From: an uncultured Clostridia bacterium
GTDB lineage: Bacteria > Bacillota > Clostridia > TANB77 > CAG-508
Assembly (NCBI GenBank): GCA_947624195.1
Contig: CANQJH010000005.1
Coordinates: 1 to 64,000 of the forward strand
Reading direction: 5' to 3'
DNA: 64,000 nucleotides
The notes below the pieces were generated by a model. The model was not told the origin of the DNA. It ran no database searches and saw only the letters and a program-made list of their open reading frames with translations. Position numbers and translations under genes: made by a program. Positions 51,880 to 59,907 of this stretch are shown in pieces. Position 1 is the stretch's first letter, and each line of letters begins with the position of its first letter.

Positions 51880-51946
51880 TTGGAATAAGCCGCGCAGCAC
51901 TCAACCGGAGCATTAGCGTAAGGCGAATGAAGCAAATTACATACAA
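51880..51946 (+). repeat. Truncated copy of the interspersed repeat element
   Basis: ggaataagccgcgcagc...caaccggagc...gcgaatgaagcaaattacatacaa matches copies A and B, then stops. Confidence 0.75.
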
Positions 51947-51977
51947 CTTTTTTTATAAAAATTTAAAAATTTTTCAT

Positions 51978-52376
51978 TTACAACGTATCAATTCTAATTT
52001 CTTTTGGTCTTACTTTTTTCAAATTTTTTGAAAGCTCATATTCTCTAGCTTCGTTCCATCTCATTACTTTGATGTCTCTATACTTTTCTAGGACTGCATT
52101 GTATTTATCATGCTCTTCTTCCCATACCGACTCTGGTATTTTGTCAAATGCTTCAAACATTTTTTCCGCTTCTGCCAAATAAATAACCTGCTCTTGAGGT
52201 GACATTTTGTCATATCTTTTAGCAAATATGGCAAGCTTATCCAAGCTGTCATTTGCTTTTATAAATGACATAAAGTCTTTTATTTTAATTCCAGCATTAC
52301 GCATTTGAAGCACTGACATTGATACCAAAATAACTATAAACATTAGTAAAATAAATACAATCGCTAGAATCGTCAC
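51978..52376 (-). CDS. Hypothetical protein with N-terminal TM
   Basis: Intact ORF, TM plus helical region. Confidence 0.5.
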   Translation of the reverse strand: MTILAIVFILLMFIVILVSMSVLQMRNAGIKIKDFMSFIKANDSLDKLAIFAKRYDKMSPQEQVIYLAEAEKMFEAFDKIPESVWEEEHDKYNAVLEKYRDIKVMRWNEAREYELSKNLKKVRPKEIRIDTL

Positions 52377-52544
52377 TTAAGCTTTTCTCCTTATCTTTAG
52401 AATTCACAATTTTATTATAACATTAGTTTTTAAAGATAGCAAGAAAATGTTAGACATATTATATACAAAATTGCATTACTTTTTTACTTGACCTAAACTT
52501 AGATTTAGTTTTTTCATTAATATTTAAGTGTATTTTTAAAGTAT

Positions 52545-54980
52545 TTATTTAATTATAATTTCTTCATCTTTTGAAGTAACTTCTGCCTTTTTGCTAATTT
52601 TGCCGTCAAGCATTGCCTCAGCAATCTTATCTTCAATCATTGTTTGAATAGCCCTTCTTAGAGGTCTTGCTCCATATGAGTCATCAGTTCCTTTTTTTGC
52701 AATTAAGTCCTTTGCTGCATCATCTACTTTTAATTCAATTTCTTGAGCTTTTAGTAATTTTTCAACTTGATTAATCATAAGGTCAACAATATTTCTAATC
52801 TGGTCATTGGTTAATTTATGGAATACTATTATCTCATCTATACGATTTAAGAATTCGGGTTTAAACTCTTTTTTTAGTTCTCCCATTACTTCTTTTTTAA
52901 TGTTTTCATATTCTTTTTCTTTGTTTTCTTGGTCACCAGCACTTGTAAATCCTAAAGTCTTTTTGTCTGTAATCATTCTAGCGCCGACATTTGAAGTCAT
53001 GATGATAACAGTATTTTTGAAGCTTACTGTTCTACCCTGGTTATCTGTAAGTCTTCCGTCATCTAGTAATTGCAAAAGCATATTCATTACATCAGGATGA
53101 GCCTTTTCAATTTCATCAAATAATATTACTGAATATGGTTTTCTTCTAACTTTTTCTGTCAATTGTCCAGCTTCATCATATCCAACATATCCTGGAGGTG
53201 CACCTATTAATTTGGCTGTTGAGTGTGCTTCCATGTATTCAGACATATCAATTCTTATCATTGAATCTTCAGTTCCAAATAAGCTTTCTGCTAACGCCTT
53301 CGAAAGTTCGGTTTTTCCAACACCTGTAGGGCCTAAGAAAAGGAATGATCCTATAGGTTTGTTAGGGTCTTTAAGTCCCATCCTACTTCTTTTAATAGCT
53401 TTGGCAACAGCTGAAACTGCCTCATCTTGTCCTATTACTCTCTTGTGTAGGTTCTCTTCTAAGTTTTTGAGTTTCTCATTTTCACTTTCTGAAACTTTAG
53501 ACACAGGAATTCCAGTCCATGCAGCCACAACATCAGCTATGTCGTCATAAGTTAGATTTTGTACTTCTTTTGAATTTTTATTTTCCCAATCTTTTTTTGC
53601 TTTTTCATAATCTTTTTTCATGCCGTTTTCTTTGTCCCTTAATTTAGCAGCTTTTTCAAAATCTTGTACTCTTATAGCGTCTTCTTTTGATTTATCAATT
53701 TTCTCAATTTCATCTTTAATCTTTCTAACTTCGTCTGGTTCAGTGTAGTTTTTCATCTTAACTCTTGAAGCAGCTTCATCCATCAAGTCAACTGCCTTGT
53801 CTGGTAAAAATCTATCATTAATATATCTTGAAGAAAGTTCAACAGACGCTTTAATTGCTTCATCAGTAATTTTGACATTATGGTGAGCCTCGTATTTGTC
53901 TCTTAATCCATATAAAATTTGAATTGTCTCGTCTTCTAATGGTTCGTCAACTGTTACTTTGCTAAATCTTCTCTCTAAAGCTGCATCTTTTTCGATATAT
54001 TTCATGTATTCTTTTAATGTAGTAGCACCAATTAATTGAATTTCTCCTCTTGCTAAAAGAGGTTTTAAAATATTTGCAGCATCAACTGCACCTTCTGCTG
54101 AGCCTGCTCCTACTATTGTATGAATCTCATCTATGAATAAAATTACATCTTTGGCCTTTTGAACTTCTTTCAAAGCCTTTTTTATTCTCTCCTCAAAATC
54201 GCCTCTGTATTTTGCGCCAGCTATCATGCTAGATATGTCTATCGAAACGACTCTTTTTCCTTTCAAAAGTTCAGGCACATCACCTGCTATTATTCTCTCT
54301 GCCAAGCCCTCTACTACAGCCGTTTTGCCAACTCCAGGCTCTCCTATTAAACAAGGATTATTCTTTGTTCTTCTTGATAAAATTTGTATTACTCTTTGAA
54401 TTTCATCTTTTCTTCCTATTACAGGGTCTAGCTTTCCTTCTTCTGCGCTTTTAGTTAAATCAGTTCCGTATTGGTTTAATGTAGGAGTAGAATTAAAACT
54501 ACTACGAGTTTCTGTTTTTGTAGTGTGATTCTTATGTTCTGATTCTTCATTAATAATCTTCATAATATCATTATAAAGATTTTGAGGATTTACATTTAGT
54601 TCTAATAAAATTCGTGCTGCTACACTATCCCCCTCTCTTAGTATGCCAATTAAAATATGCTCTGTTCCAATGTTTTCACTTCCAATTCTTCTCGCTTCTA
54701 TAAAAGCATTTTCAATTACCTTTTTACTTCTTGGTGTAAATCCTATTGATTCAGGGTCTTCAATTGGCTCTTCTGTTCCTAATATGCCTTCAATCTCTTG
54801 CCTAATATCATCAGAATGTATACCTTGATTTTCTAAGACTTTGCTAGCAATTCCAGTACCTTCATCAGCTAGTCCATACAAAATATGTTCTGAACCTATA
54901 TAATCATGTCCTAATTCCATAGCCATTTCTTGAGCTATTTCTAAAGCTTTTTCTGCTCTTGCAGTAAATTTATAATACAT
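52545..54980 (-). CDS. clpC: ATP-dependent Clp protease ATPase subunit ClpC
   Basis: Clp_N repeats, GEPGVGKTAVVEGLA, GPTGVGKTELSKALA, UVR-like linker. Confidence 0.97.
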   Translation of the reverse strand: MYYKFTARAEKALEIAQEMAMELGHDYIGSEHILYGLADEGTGIASKVLENQGIHSDDIRQEIEGILGTEEPIEDPESIGFTPRSKKVIENAFIEARRIGSENIGTEHILIGILREGDSVAARILLELNVNPQNLYNDIMKIINEESEHKNHTTKTETRSSFNSTPTLNQYGTDLTKSAEEGKLDPVIGRKDEIQRVIQILSRRTKNNPCLIGEPGVGKTAVVEGLAERIIAGDVPELLKGKRVVSIDISSMIAGAKYRGDFEERIKKALKEVQKAKDVILFIDEIHTIVGAGSAEGAVDAANILKPLLARGEIQLIGATTLKEYMKYIEKDAALERRFSKVTVDEPLEDETIQILYGLRDKYEAHHNVKITDEAIKASVELSSRYINDRFLPDKAVDLMDEAASRVKMKNYTEPDEVRKIKDEIEKIDKSKEDAIRVQDFEKAAKLRDKENGMKKDYEKAKKDWENKNSKEVQNLTYDDIADVVAAWTGIPVSKVSESENEKLKNLEENLHKRVIGQDEAVSAVAKAIKRSRMGLKDPNKPIGSFLFLGPTGVGKTELSKALAESLFGTEDSMIRIDMSEYMEAHSTAKLIGAPPGYVGYDEAGQLTEKVRRKPYSVILFDEIEKAHPDVMNMLLQLLDDGRLTDNQGRTVSFKNTVIIMTSNVGARMITDKKTLGFTSAGDQENKEKEYENIKKEVMGELKKEFKPEFLNRIDEIIVFHKLTNDQIRNIVDLMINQVEKLLKAQEIELKVDDAAKDLIAKKGTDDSYGARPLRRAIQTMIEDKIAEAMLDGKISKKAEVTSKDEEIIIK

Positions 54981-55999
54981 TATTCGTCCTCCTTTATAAT
55001 TAATTTAACTATTTTGGCTCTTTCTATTTCTTGCTCTTCTATAGAAAGCAATTTTCCTACTCTTTTTTGGATACTTGCAGGCTTAGTTTCAAGCATCAAT
55101 TTAGCTACTTTAGTATCGTTAAGTTCGCTAATAATTCCTAAATCTGTTCCTAATTTAACACTTGAAATAAACTCCGGTGTTTCGTTTTCTGAGAGTTTAA
55201 CTGCATTTGATAAAACTCCAAAATCTCTATACACCTTGTCCTCTAAATCGACGCTTTTCTTAGCAAGAAATTTCCTTGCTAATCTCTCTTGCTCTATTAC
55301 TTTTTGAGAAATCAACTTTAGATTTTTTGTAATTTCCTTTTCTGTTACTCCTAAAGTTTGATTATTAGAAATCTGGTAAAGGTCTCCTTCCACTTTTGAA
55401 CCTTCTCCATACATGCCTCTTAAATTCATACCTAAATTGTTGACTGCATTTAAAACTTTGCGTATATTTCCTGTGATAGTTAAGGCTGGAAGATGAGCAA
55501 GTACCGATACTTTAAGCCCTGTTCCCACATTAGTAGGGCAGGCTGTTAAATATCCATATTTTTTATTAAAACTATAAGGAATAAGTTTTTCCATAGTTTG
55601 GTCAATTTCTATTGCTAAATTTATCAAATTTTCAACTTCCAAGCCAGAGCTGAAAACTTGAATTTTAATATGATCTTCTTCGTTTACAACTATGCAAATA
55701 TTTTCTTCATCATTTATAATTATAGCTGAATACGGATTTTTTGACTTAGCAAACTCAGGACTTATCAAATGCTTTTCTACTAAAGTCTGCTTGCTGATTT
55801 CATCTAAATCTTTTAAGTCAATAAATTTAAGTCCATATCCAATGGAAGGAACTATCTCTTTTAATTTAGAATTAATTGATCTTAGTTCTTCTTCATTACA
55901 CTTTTGCACAAAAGGAACCCCCTCAATATTTCTAGAGAGTCTTACTCTTGAGCTGATTATAACATCAGAATCTTTACCACTTTGCAAATACCAATTCAT
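54980..55999 (-). CDS. mcsB: Protein arginine kinase McsB
   Basis: ISSRVRLSRNIEGVPF; TACPTNVGTGLKVSVLAHLP; in ctsR operon. Confidence 0.95.
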   Translation of the reverse strand: MNWYLQSGKDSDVIISSRVRLSRNIEGVPFVQKCNEEELRSINSKLKEIVPSIGYGLKFIDLKDLDEISKQTLVEKHLISPEFAKSKNPYSAIIINDEENICIVVNEEDHIKIQVFSSGLEVENLINLAIEIDQTMEKLIPYSFNKKYGYLTACPTNVGTGLKVSVLAHLPALTITGNIRKVLNAVNNLGMNLRGMYGEGSKVEGDLYQISNNQTLGVTEKEITKNLKLISQKVIEQERLARKFLAKKSVDLEDKVYRDFGVLSNAVKLSENETPEFISSVKLGTDLGIISELNDTKVAKLMLETKPASIQKRVGKLLSIEEQEIERAKIVKLIIKEDE

Positions 56000-56544
56000 T
56001 ACTTATTCATCTCCTTTATTTCATCTCTAATTTTAGCAGCATCTTCATAGCGCTCTTCTTTTATTGCTTTTTCCAAATCTCTTTCAAGATTTTTCTTTTT
56101 ATTTTCTTTGTCACTCTCCTCACTATTTGCTTTGTTTTCCTTTTGGGGCTGTTCTATTTCAATTTTTTCTGCCTTGCCATTTGGCAACCTTCCTACATGC
56201 TTAGCAGTTCCGTGAAGATTTTTTAAAAGAGAATCTATTGGATTGGAAAATACCTCATAGCAATCGCTACATCCAAATACTCCAGTATTAATGAAATCAC
56301 TATATGTCATACCACAAGTCTTGCATTTTAGCTCATTAGTTTGAAGCATTGGCAAGAATTCCGTTTCTGCATAATCATTGAAGAAATCTCCCAAAAAGCT
56401 GTTAAAGTTAATTGGAAGTTCCAATTCATCTACTCCTAATTTTTTAGCACATTTGCTGCAAAGTGCTATTTCCTTTTTATCACCATTTATAATTTGTGTA
56501 TATCTAATATTAGCCTCATTTTTTCCACAATTTTGACACAACAT
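55999..56544 (-). CDS. mcsA: McsA zinc-finger activator
   Basis: CQNCGKNEANIRYTQI, further CxxC motifs, C-terminal UVR motif. Confidence 0.93.
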   Translation of the reverse strand: MLCQNCGKNEANIRYTQIINGDKKEIALCSKCAKKLGVDELELPINFNSFLGDFFNDYAETEFLPMLQTNELKCKTCGMTYSDFINTGVFGCSDCYEVFSNPIDSLLKNLHGTAKHVGRLPNGKAEKIEIEQPQKENKANSEESDKENKKKNLERDLEKAIKEERYEDAAKIRDEIKEMNK

Positions 56545-56563
56545 GTTAATTACCTCCTTAAAA

Positions 56564-57007
56564 TTAAACTAAATTTATAAGCATGTTCTTTAAAATTTTC
56601 GCTCTTAACTCATCTTTATCGTTTTTAGCAATACTCAAAACTTTATCATTTGTTGCACTTTTTATAAGCCTAGCCACTTTTTCATCAATTACTTCATAGT
56701 CTAAAAAATTATTAACAAAAATATCAACTTCTTTTGCACTTATTTTATTCCCAATGCTTGTGATGATATGCATAAGATAGTCACTTTTGGTCAGATTGAC
56801 TTTTTGTATCCTAATGTATCCTCCACCACCTCTTTGACTTTCAACATAATATCCCTGCAATGGCGTAAATCTTGTAGAAATTACATAGTTGATTTGAGAT
56901 GGTACACAGTTAAAATGCTCTGCTAAATCATTTCTTTGTATTACGGCTGATTCTTCATCCTCTAGCATATCTTTTATAAACTCTTCAATTATGTCCGATA
57001 TTCTCAT
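56564..57007 (-). CDS. ctsR: Transcriptional repressor CtsR
   Basis: MRISDIIEEFIKDML, NCVPSQINYVISTRFTPLQGYYVESQRGGGGYIRI. Confidence 0.96.
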   Translation of the reverse strand: MRISDIIEEFIKDMLEDEESAVIQRNDLAEHFNCVPSQINYVISTRFTPLQGYYVESQRGGGGYIRIQKVNLTKSDYLMHIITSIGNKISAKEVDIFVNNFLDYEVIDEKVARLIKSATNDKVLSIAKNDKDELRAKILKNMLINLV

Positions 57008-57135
57008 TATTTCACCTCTCTTTATACCTGAAATTTCTATTATTTTGGTTACTTACTTTATAAAAATTTGCTTTATTCTTTTGTTTGACTTTTTCTATAA
57101 TTTTGTCTTTATCTTTTGTTTTTGTCTTTTTTGAC

Positions 57136-57152
57136 TTTGACTTTCTTTGACT
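57136..57152 (-). promoter_or_regulatory. CtsR operator (heptad direct repeat)
   Basis: Minus strand AGTCAAA GAA AGTCAAA matches the CtsR box pattern. Confidence 0.85.
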
Positions 57153-57158
57153 TTTATT

Positions 57159-57187
57159 ATTATACTACCTTTATTTTTAAAATGCAA
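57159..57187 (-). promoter_or_regulatory. Sigma-A-type promoter of ctsR operon
   Basis: Minus strand TTGCAT - 17 bp - TATAAT, directly upstream of the CtsR box. Confidence 0.8.
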
Positions 57188-57318
57188 TAGTTTTAAAAAA
57201 AAATTTTCACACTATTTATGTTTTGGTAGTTTGTGAAATTTTCTAATTCCTTGCACTTTCTTCCAACTTTATTGAATAAAAGGCTACAAGTATATATTAT
57301 AGCATTAGAGGTGATAAC

Positions 57319-57738
57319 ATGAGTAAATTATATGATAGATATTTACATTTAAAACAAATGGATAAATCCAAAATTTATTTAATAAAGAGTGGTATTTTTT
57401 ATATCAGTTTAGATGAAGATGCCCTAGAACTTGCGGAAAAATTTAATTTTAAATTAACTAACTTAAATGATTCAATTATAAAATGTGGTTTTCCTGAGAC
57501 TAGATTAACATATTATACTAATCTTATGGATAAAATGAACATTAAATATGAAATTGATTCAAGTCAGTCTACTGTTTCGAAAAGAAATGAACTTTTAAAA
57601 AATAATAAAAATTTTATTGACAAAATTGCGTCTCTTGATTTGGATACCATTTCTTTTAAAGAAGCTCACAACATATTGTATATACTAAATACTGAGGCTA
57701 AACAAATATTATCTCAATCTGAAAGTTACAAACAGTAA
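57319..57738 (+). CDS. MutS domain-I-like DGR accessory protein
   Basis: MDKSKIYLIKSGIFYISLDEDALELAEKFNFKLTNLN...KCGFP resembles MutS domain I; directly upstream of avd-RT. Confidence 0.7.
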   Translation: MSKLYDRYLHLKQMDKSKIYLIKSGIFYISLDEDALELAEKFNFKLTNLNDSIIKCGFPETRLTYYTNLMDKMNIKYEIDSSQSTVSKRNELLKNNKNFIDKIASLDLDTISFKEAHNILYILNTEAKQILSQSESYKQ

Positions 57739-57828
57739 TTATTAATTGATTTAAGTAATTTATATAACTTTAAATTTTAATTTGAAAAAACATTTATTTT
57801 AATAAATAGAAAGAAAGGAATCTTTATT

Positions 57829-58191
57829 TTGAATAATACAACAAATAGCAAACTTGTAATATATCCTAAATATATGGATTTAATATATTACTCTAATGAT
57901 ATAGTAAGAAAGTTTCCTAAAAGTGAGCAATTTGCCCTAGTAAAAGAAATCAAAAATTCTCTTTATGTAGGATTACGATATATTATTTATGCCATTAAAC
58001 TTTATAATAAACAAGATAAATTAAAGAATTTAAGGGAGCTAGACATTCAACTCACTTTACTTAAAGTGCATATCAGAATTGCATATAAATATAAATACAT
58101 ATCTTTGCAAAACTATCAAACTTGGGGTACATTAATTACTGATGTATGTAACTTACTTGGAGGTTGGATTAACTCATGCCTAAAAAAATAA
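57829..58191 (+). CDS. avd: DGR accessory variability determinant (Avd), four-helix bundle
   Basis: KFPKSEQFALVKEIKNSLYVGLRYIIYA...LRELDIQLTLLKVHIRIAYKYKYIS...LLGGWI; overlaps RT start. Confidence 0.92.
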   Translation: MNNTTNSKLVIYPKYMDLIYYSNDIVRKFPKSEQFALVKEIKNSLYVGLRYIIYAIKLYNKQDKLKNLRELDIQLTLLKVHIRIAYKYKYISLQNYQTWGTLITDVCNLLGGWINSCLKK

Positions 58192-59273
58192 GAACTTGCT
58201 TTGATGAGAAAAATACTTTTGAAAATTTGCTACATGCCCATTATAGAGCCCGCAAACATAAATTTTCAAAAGATGAAGTTATCAAATTTGAAATGAATTT
58301 AGAATATAATCTAATTAATCTAAAAAGGAGCATAGAAAATAATACATATAAAGTAGGTAAATATAGGGAGTTTAAAATTTATGAACCCAAAGAAAGGATA
58401 ATAAAGTCTTTACCATACGTGGATAGAATAGTACACCAATGGTATGTTGAAGAATTTGTCAAACCTTATATAGTTCCTAGATTTATATTTACATCTTTTG
58501 CTTGTATCGAGGATAAGGGAACCCATAAATCTGCTGATTGTGTTCAAAAATACATGCGTACTTTTTTGCGCAATCATGGTGACTTTTGGGTTTTGAAATG
58601 TGATATAAGAAAATTTTTTTACAATATCAATCCTAATATTCTATTAAATATTATGAAAAAATACATTAAAGACAAAAAGCTCATGGAATTTACTAGATTA
58701 TTAATTTTTGGCAGTAGGGATGACGATGATTCTATTGGCATACCTATTGGGAATTATACTAGCCAATATTTTGCTAATATATATTTAAATGAGCTTGACC
58801 AATATGTAAAAAGATCTTTAAAATTAAAATATTATGTTAGATATATGGATGATTTTGTTATATTATTAAAAACGAAAAAGGATTGTATTTATTATAAAAA
58901 AGTAATTTCAGATTTTCTAAAAAGTAATCTTCAATTAGAATTAAATAGTAAGTCGCGATATTATCCATATAAAATGGGTGTTGATTTTTGTGGATATAGG
59001 ATTTATACTACGCATAAATTATTAAGAAATTCCTCTAAAAGAAAGATAATGAAAAAAGTAAAAAAGTGGAATTCTCAATATCATGATGGAACATTTGACC
59101 CTTCTTTTTGTAATAAAAGTTTGCAATCTTGGTATGGTCATGTTTCCCACTGTAATAGTTATCATCTTACCAAAAAGATAATAAATAAATGTGATTTTTT
59201 AATTAATGATAGCTTTTATGAGAAATCTGAAAATAACATTATACATGACATTGAAGAAAATAAAAAAATGTAA
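58176..59273 (+). CDS. DGR reverse transcriptase
   Basis: IPIGNYTSQYFANIYLNELD (DGR-type GNxTSQ) and YVRYMDDFVIL catalytic motif. Confidence 0.96.
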   Translation: MPKKIRTCFDEKNTFENLLHAHYRARKHKFSKDEVIKFEMNLEYNLINLKRSIENNTYKVGKYREFKIYEPKERIIKSLPYVDRIVHQWYVEEFVKPYIVPRFIFTSFACIEDKGTHKSADCVQKYMRTFLRNHGDFWVLKCDIRKFFYNINPNILLNIMKKYIKDKKLMEFTRLLIFGSRDDDDSIGIPIGNYTSQYFANIYLNELDQYVKRSLKLKYYVRYMDDFVILLKTKKDCIYYKKVISDFLKSNLQLELNSKSRYYPYKMGVDFCGYRIYTTHKLLRNSSKRKIMKKVKKWNSQYHDGTFDPSFCNKSLQSWYGHVSHCNSYHLTKKIINKCDFLINDSFYEKSENNIIHDIEENKKM

Positions 59274-59311
59274 CCTTGGATTTTCGGTAATACCTACTCA
59301 AACAAGGTTAC
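59270..59311. terminator. Bidirectional terminator-like hairpin between RT and TR RNA 3' region
   Basis: gtaaccttg ... caaggttac 9-bp stem; T-rich on both sides (strong T run on minus strand). Confidence 0.7.
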
Positions 59312-59470
59312 TTTTAATGTGTTTATGATATAAAAACTAGTTTATATCAAAGGAATTAGACTTCTTTGATACGAGTCCAGTAGTCCCGAAACTTTATGTC
59401 ATAACTCTCGGCAACGTCCTTGAACTGTTGCCCATCCGGGATGAAATCCTCTATGATTTCTTGCGTATCG

Positions 59471-59608
59471 AAGTGAGGCTACACCGCGAGAACTGGACGG
59501 AACCCATGATTGTTGTTCGCATTGCCATTGTTATCGTTCCATGCAAAGACACCTGCATTAGCTCCATTGTTCCAATTGCCTCCGCGTTTGACGAAAGGTT
59601 GAGCACAA
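59471..59608 (-). repeat. DGR template repeat (TR)
   Basis: Collinear ungapped match to 59770-59907 at constant 299-bp offset; 121/138 identical by eye; all mismatches at T on plus strand (A on coding strand). Confidence 0.96.
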
Positions 59609-59653
59609 CAGTCCAATCCCTATATATAATATTCAAGCGTTTTTAATTTTTTG

Positions 59654-59677
59654 ACGAAATTCTATTCAGAATTTCGT
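59654..59677. other. 10-bp-stem tetraloop hairpin between TR and VR1
   Basis: acgaaattct attc agaatttcgt, followed by t-run on plus strand. Confidence 0.6.
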
Positions 59678-59769
59678 TTTTTCATGCGTATGTACTAGTT
59701 CACTTTTTGCAATTACCAATTGCTATTTTCTCAGGGCACTAAAGAGAAAAAGAGGTCAGGGCATTTTCA

Positions 59770-59907
59770 AAGTGAGGCTACACCGCGAGAACTGGACGGA
59801 ACCCACGATAGTAGTACGCACCGCCATCGTAACCGCACCACGCAAAGACACCTGCACTAGCTCCATTGTCCCAACTGCCTCCGCGTACGACGAAAGGTTG
59901 AGCACAA
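59770..59907 (-). repeat. DGR variable repeat 1 (VR1), 3' end of target gene
   Basis: Pairs with TR; encodes FVVRGGSWDNGASAGVFAWCGYDGGAYYYRGFRPVLAV*. Confidence 0.96.

Noticed and set aside
58176-59273. RT as a group II intron or retron enzyme
   Set aside because: No intron maturase or msr/msd features; DGR-type motif, Avd and a TR/VR pair with adenine-only differences identify it as a DGR.
59428-59646. ORFs on both strands over TR (72 aa plus, 61 aa minus) as protein-coding genes
   Set aside because: They lie over the DGR template repeat in frames different from the target frame; better explained as noncoding TR RNA.
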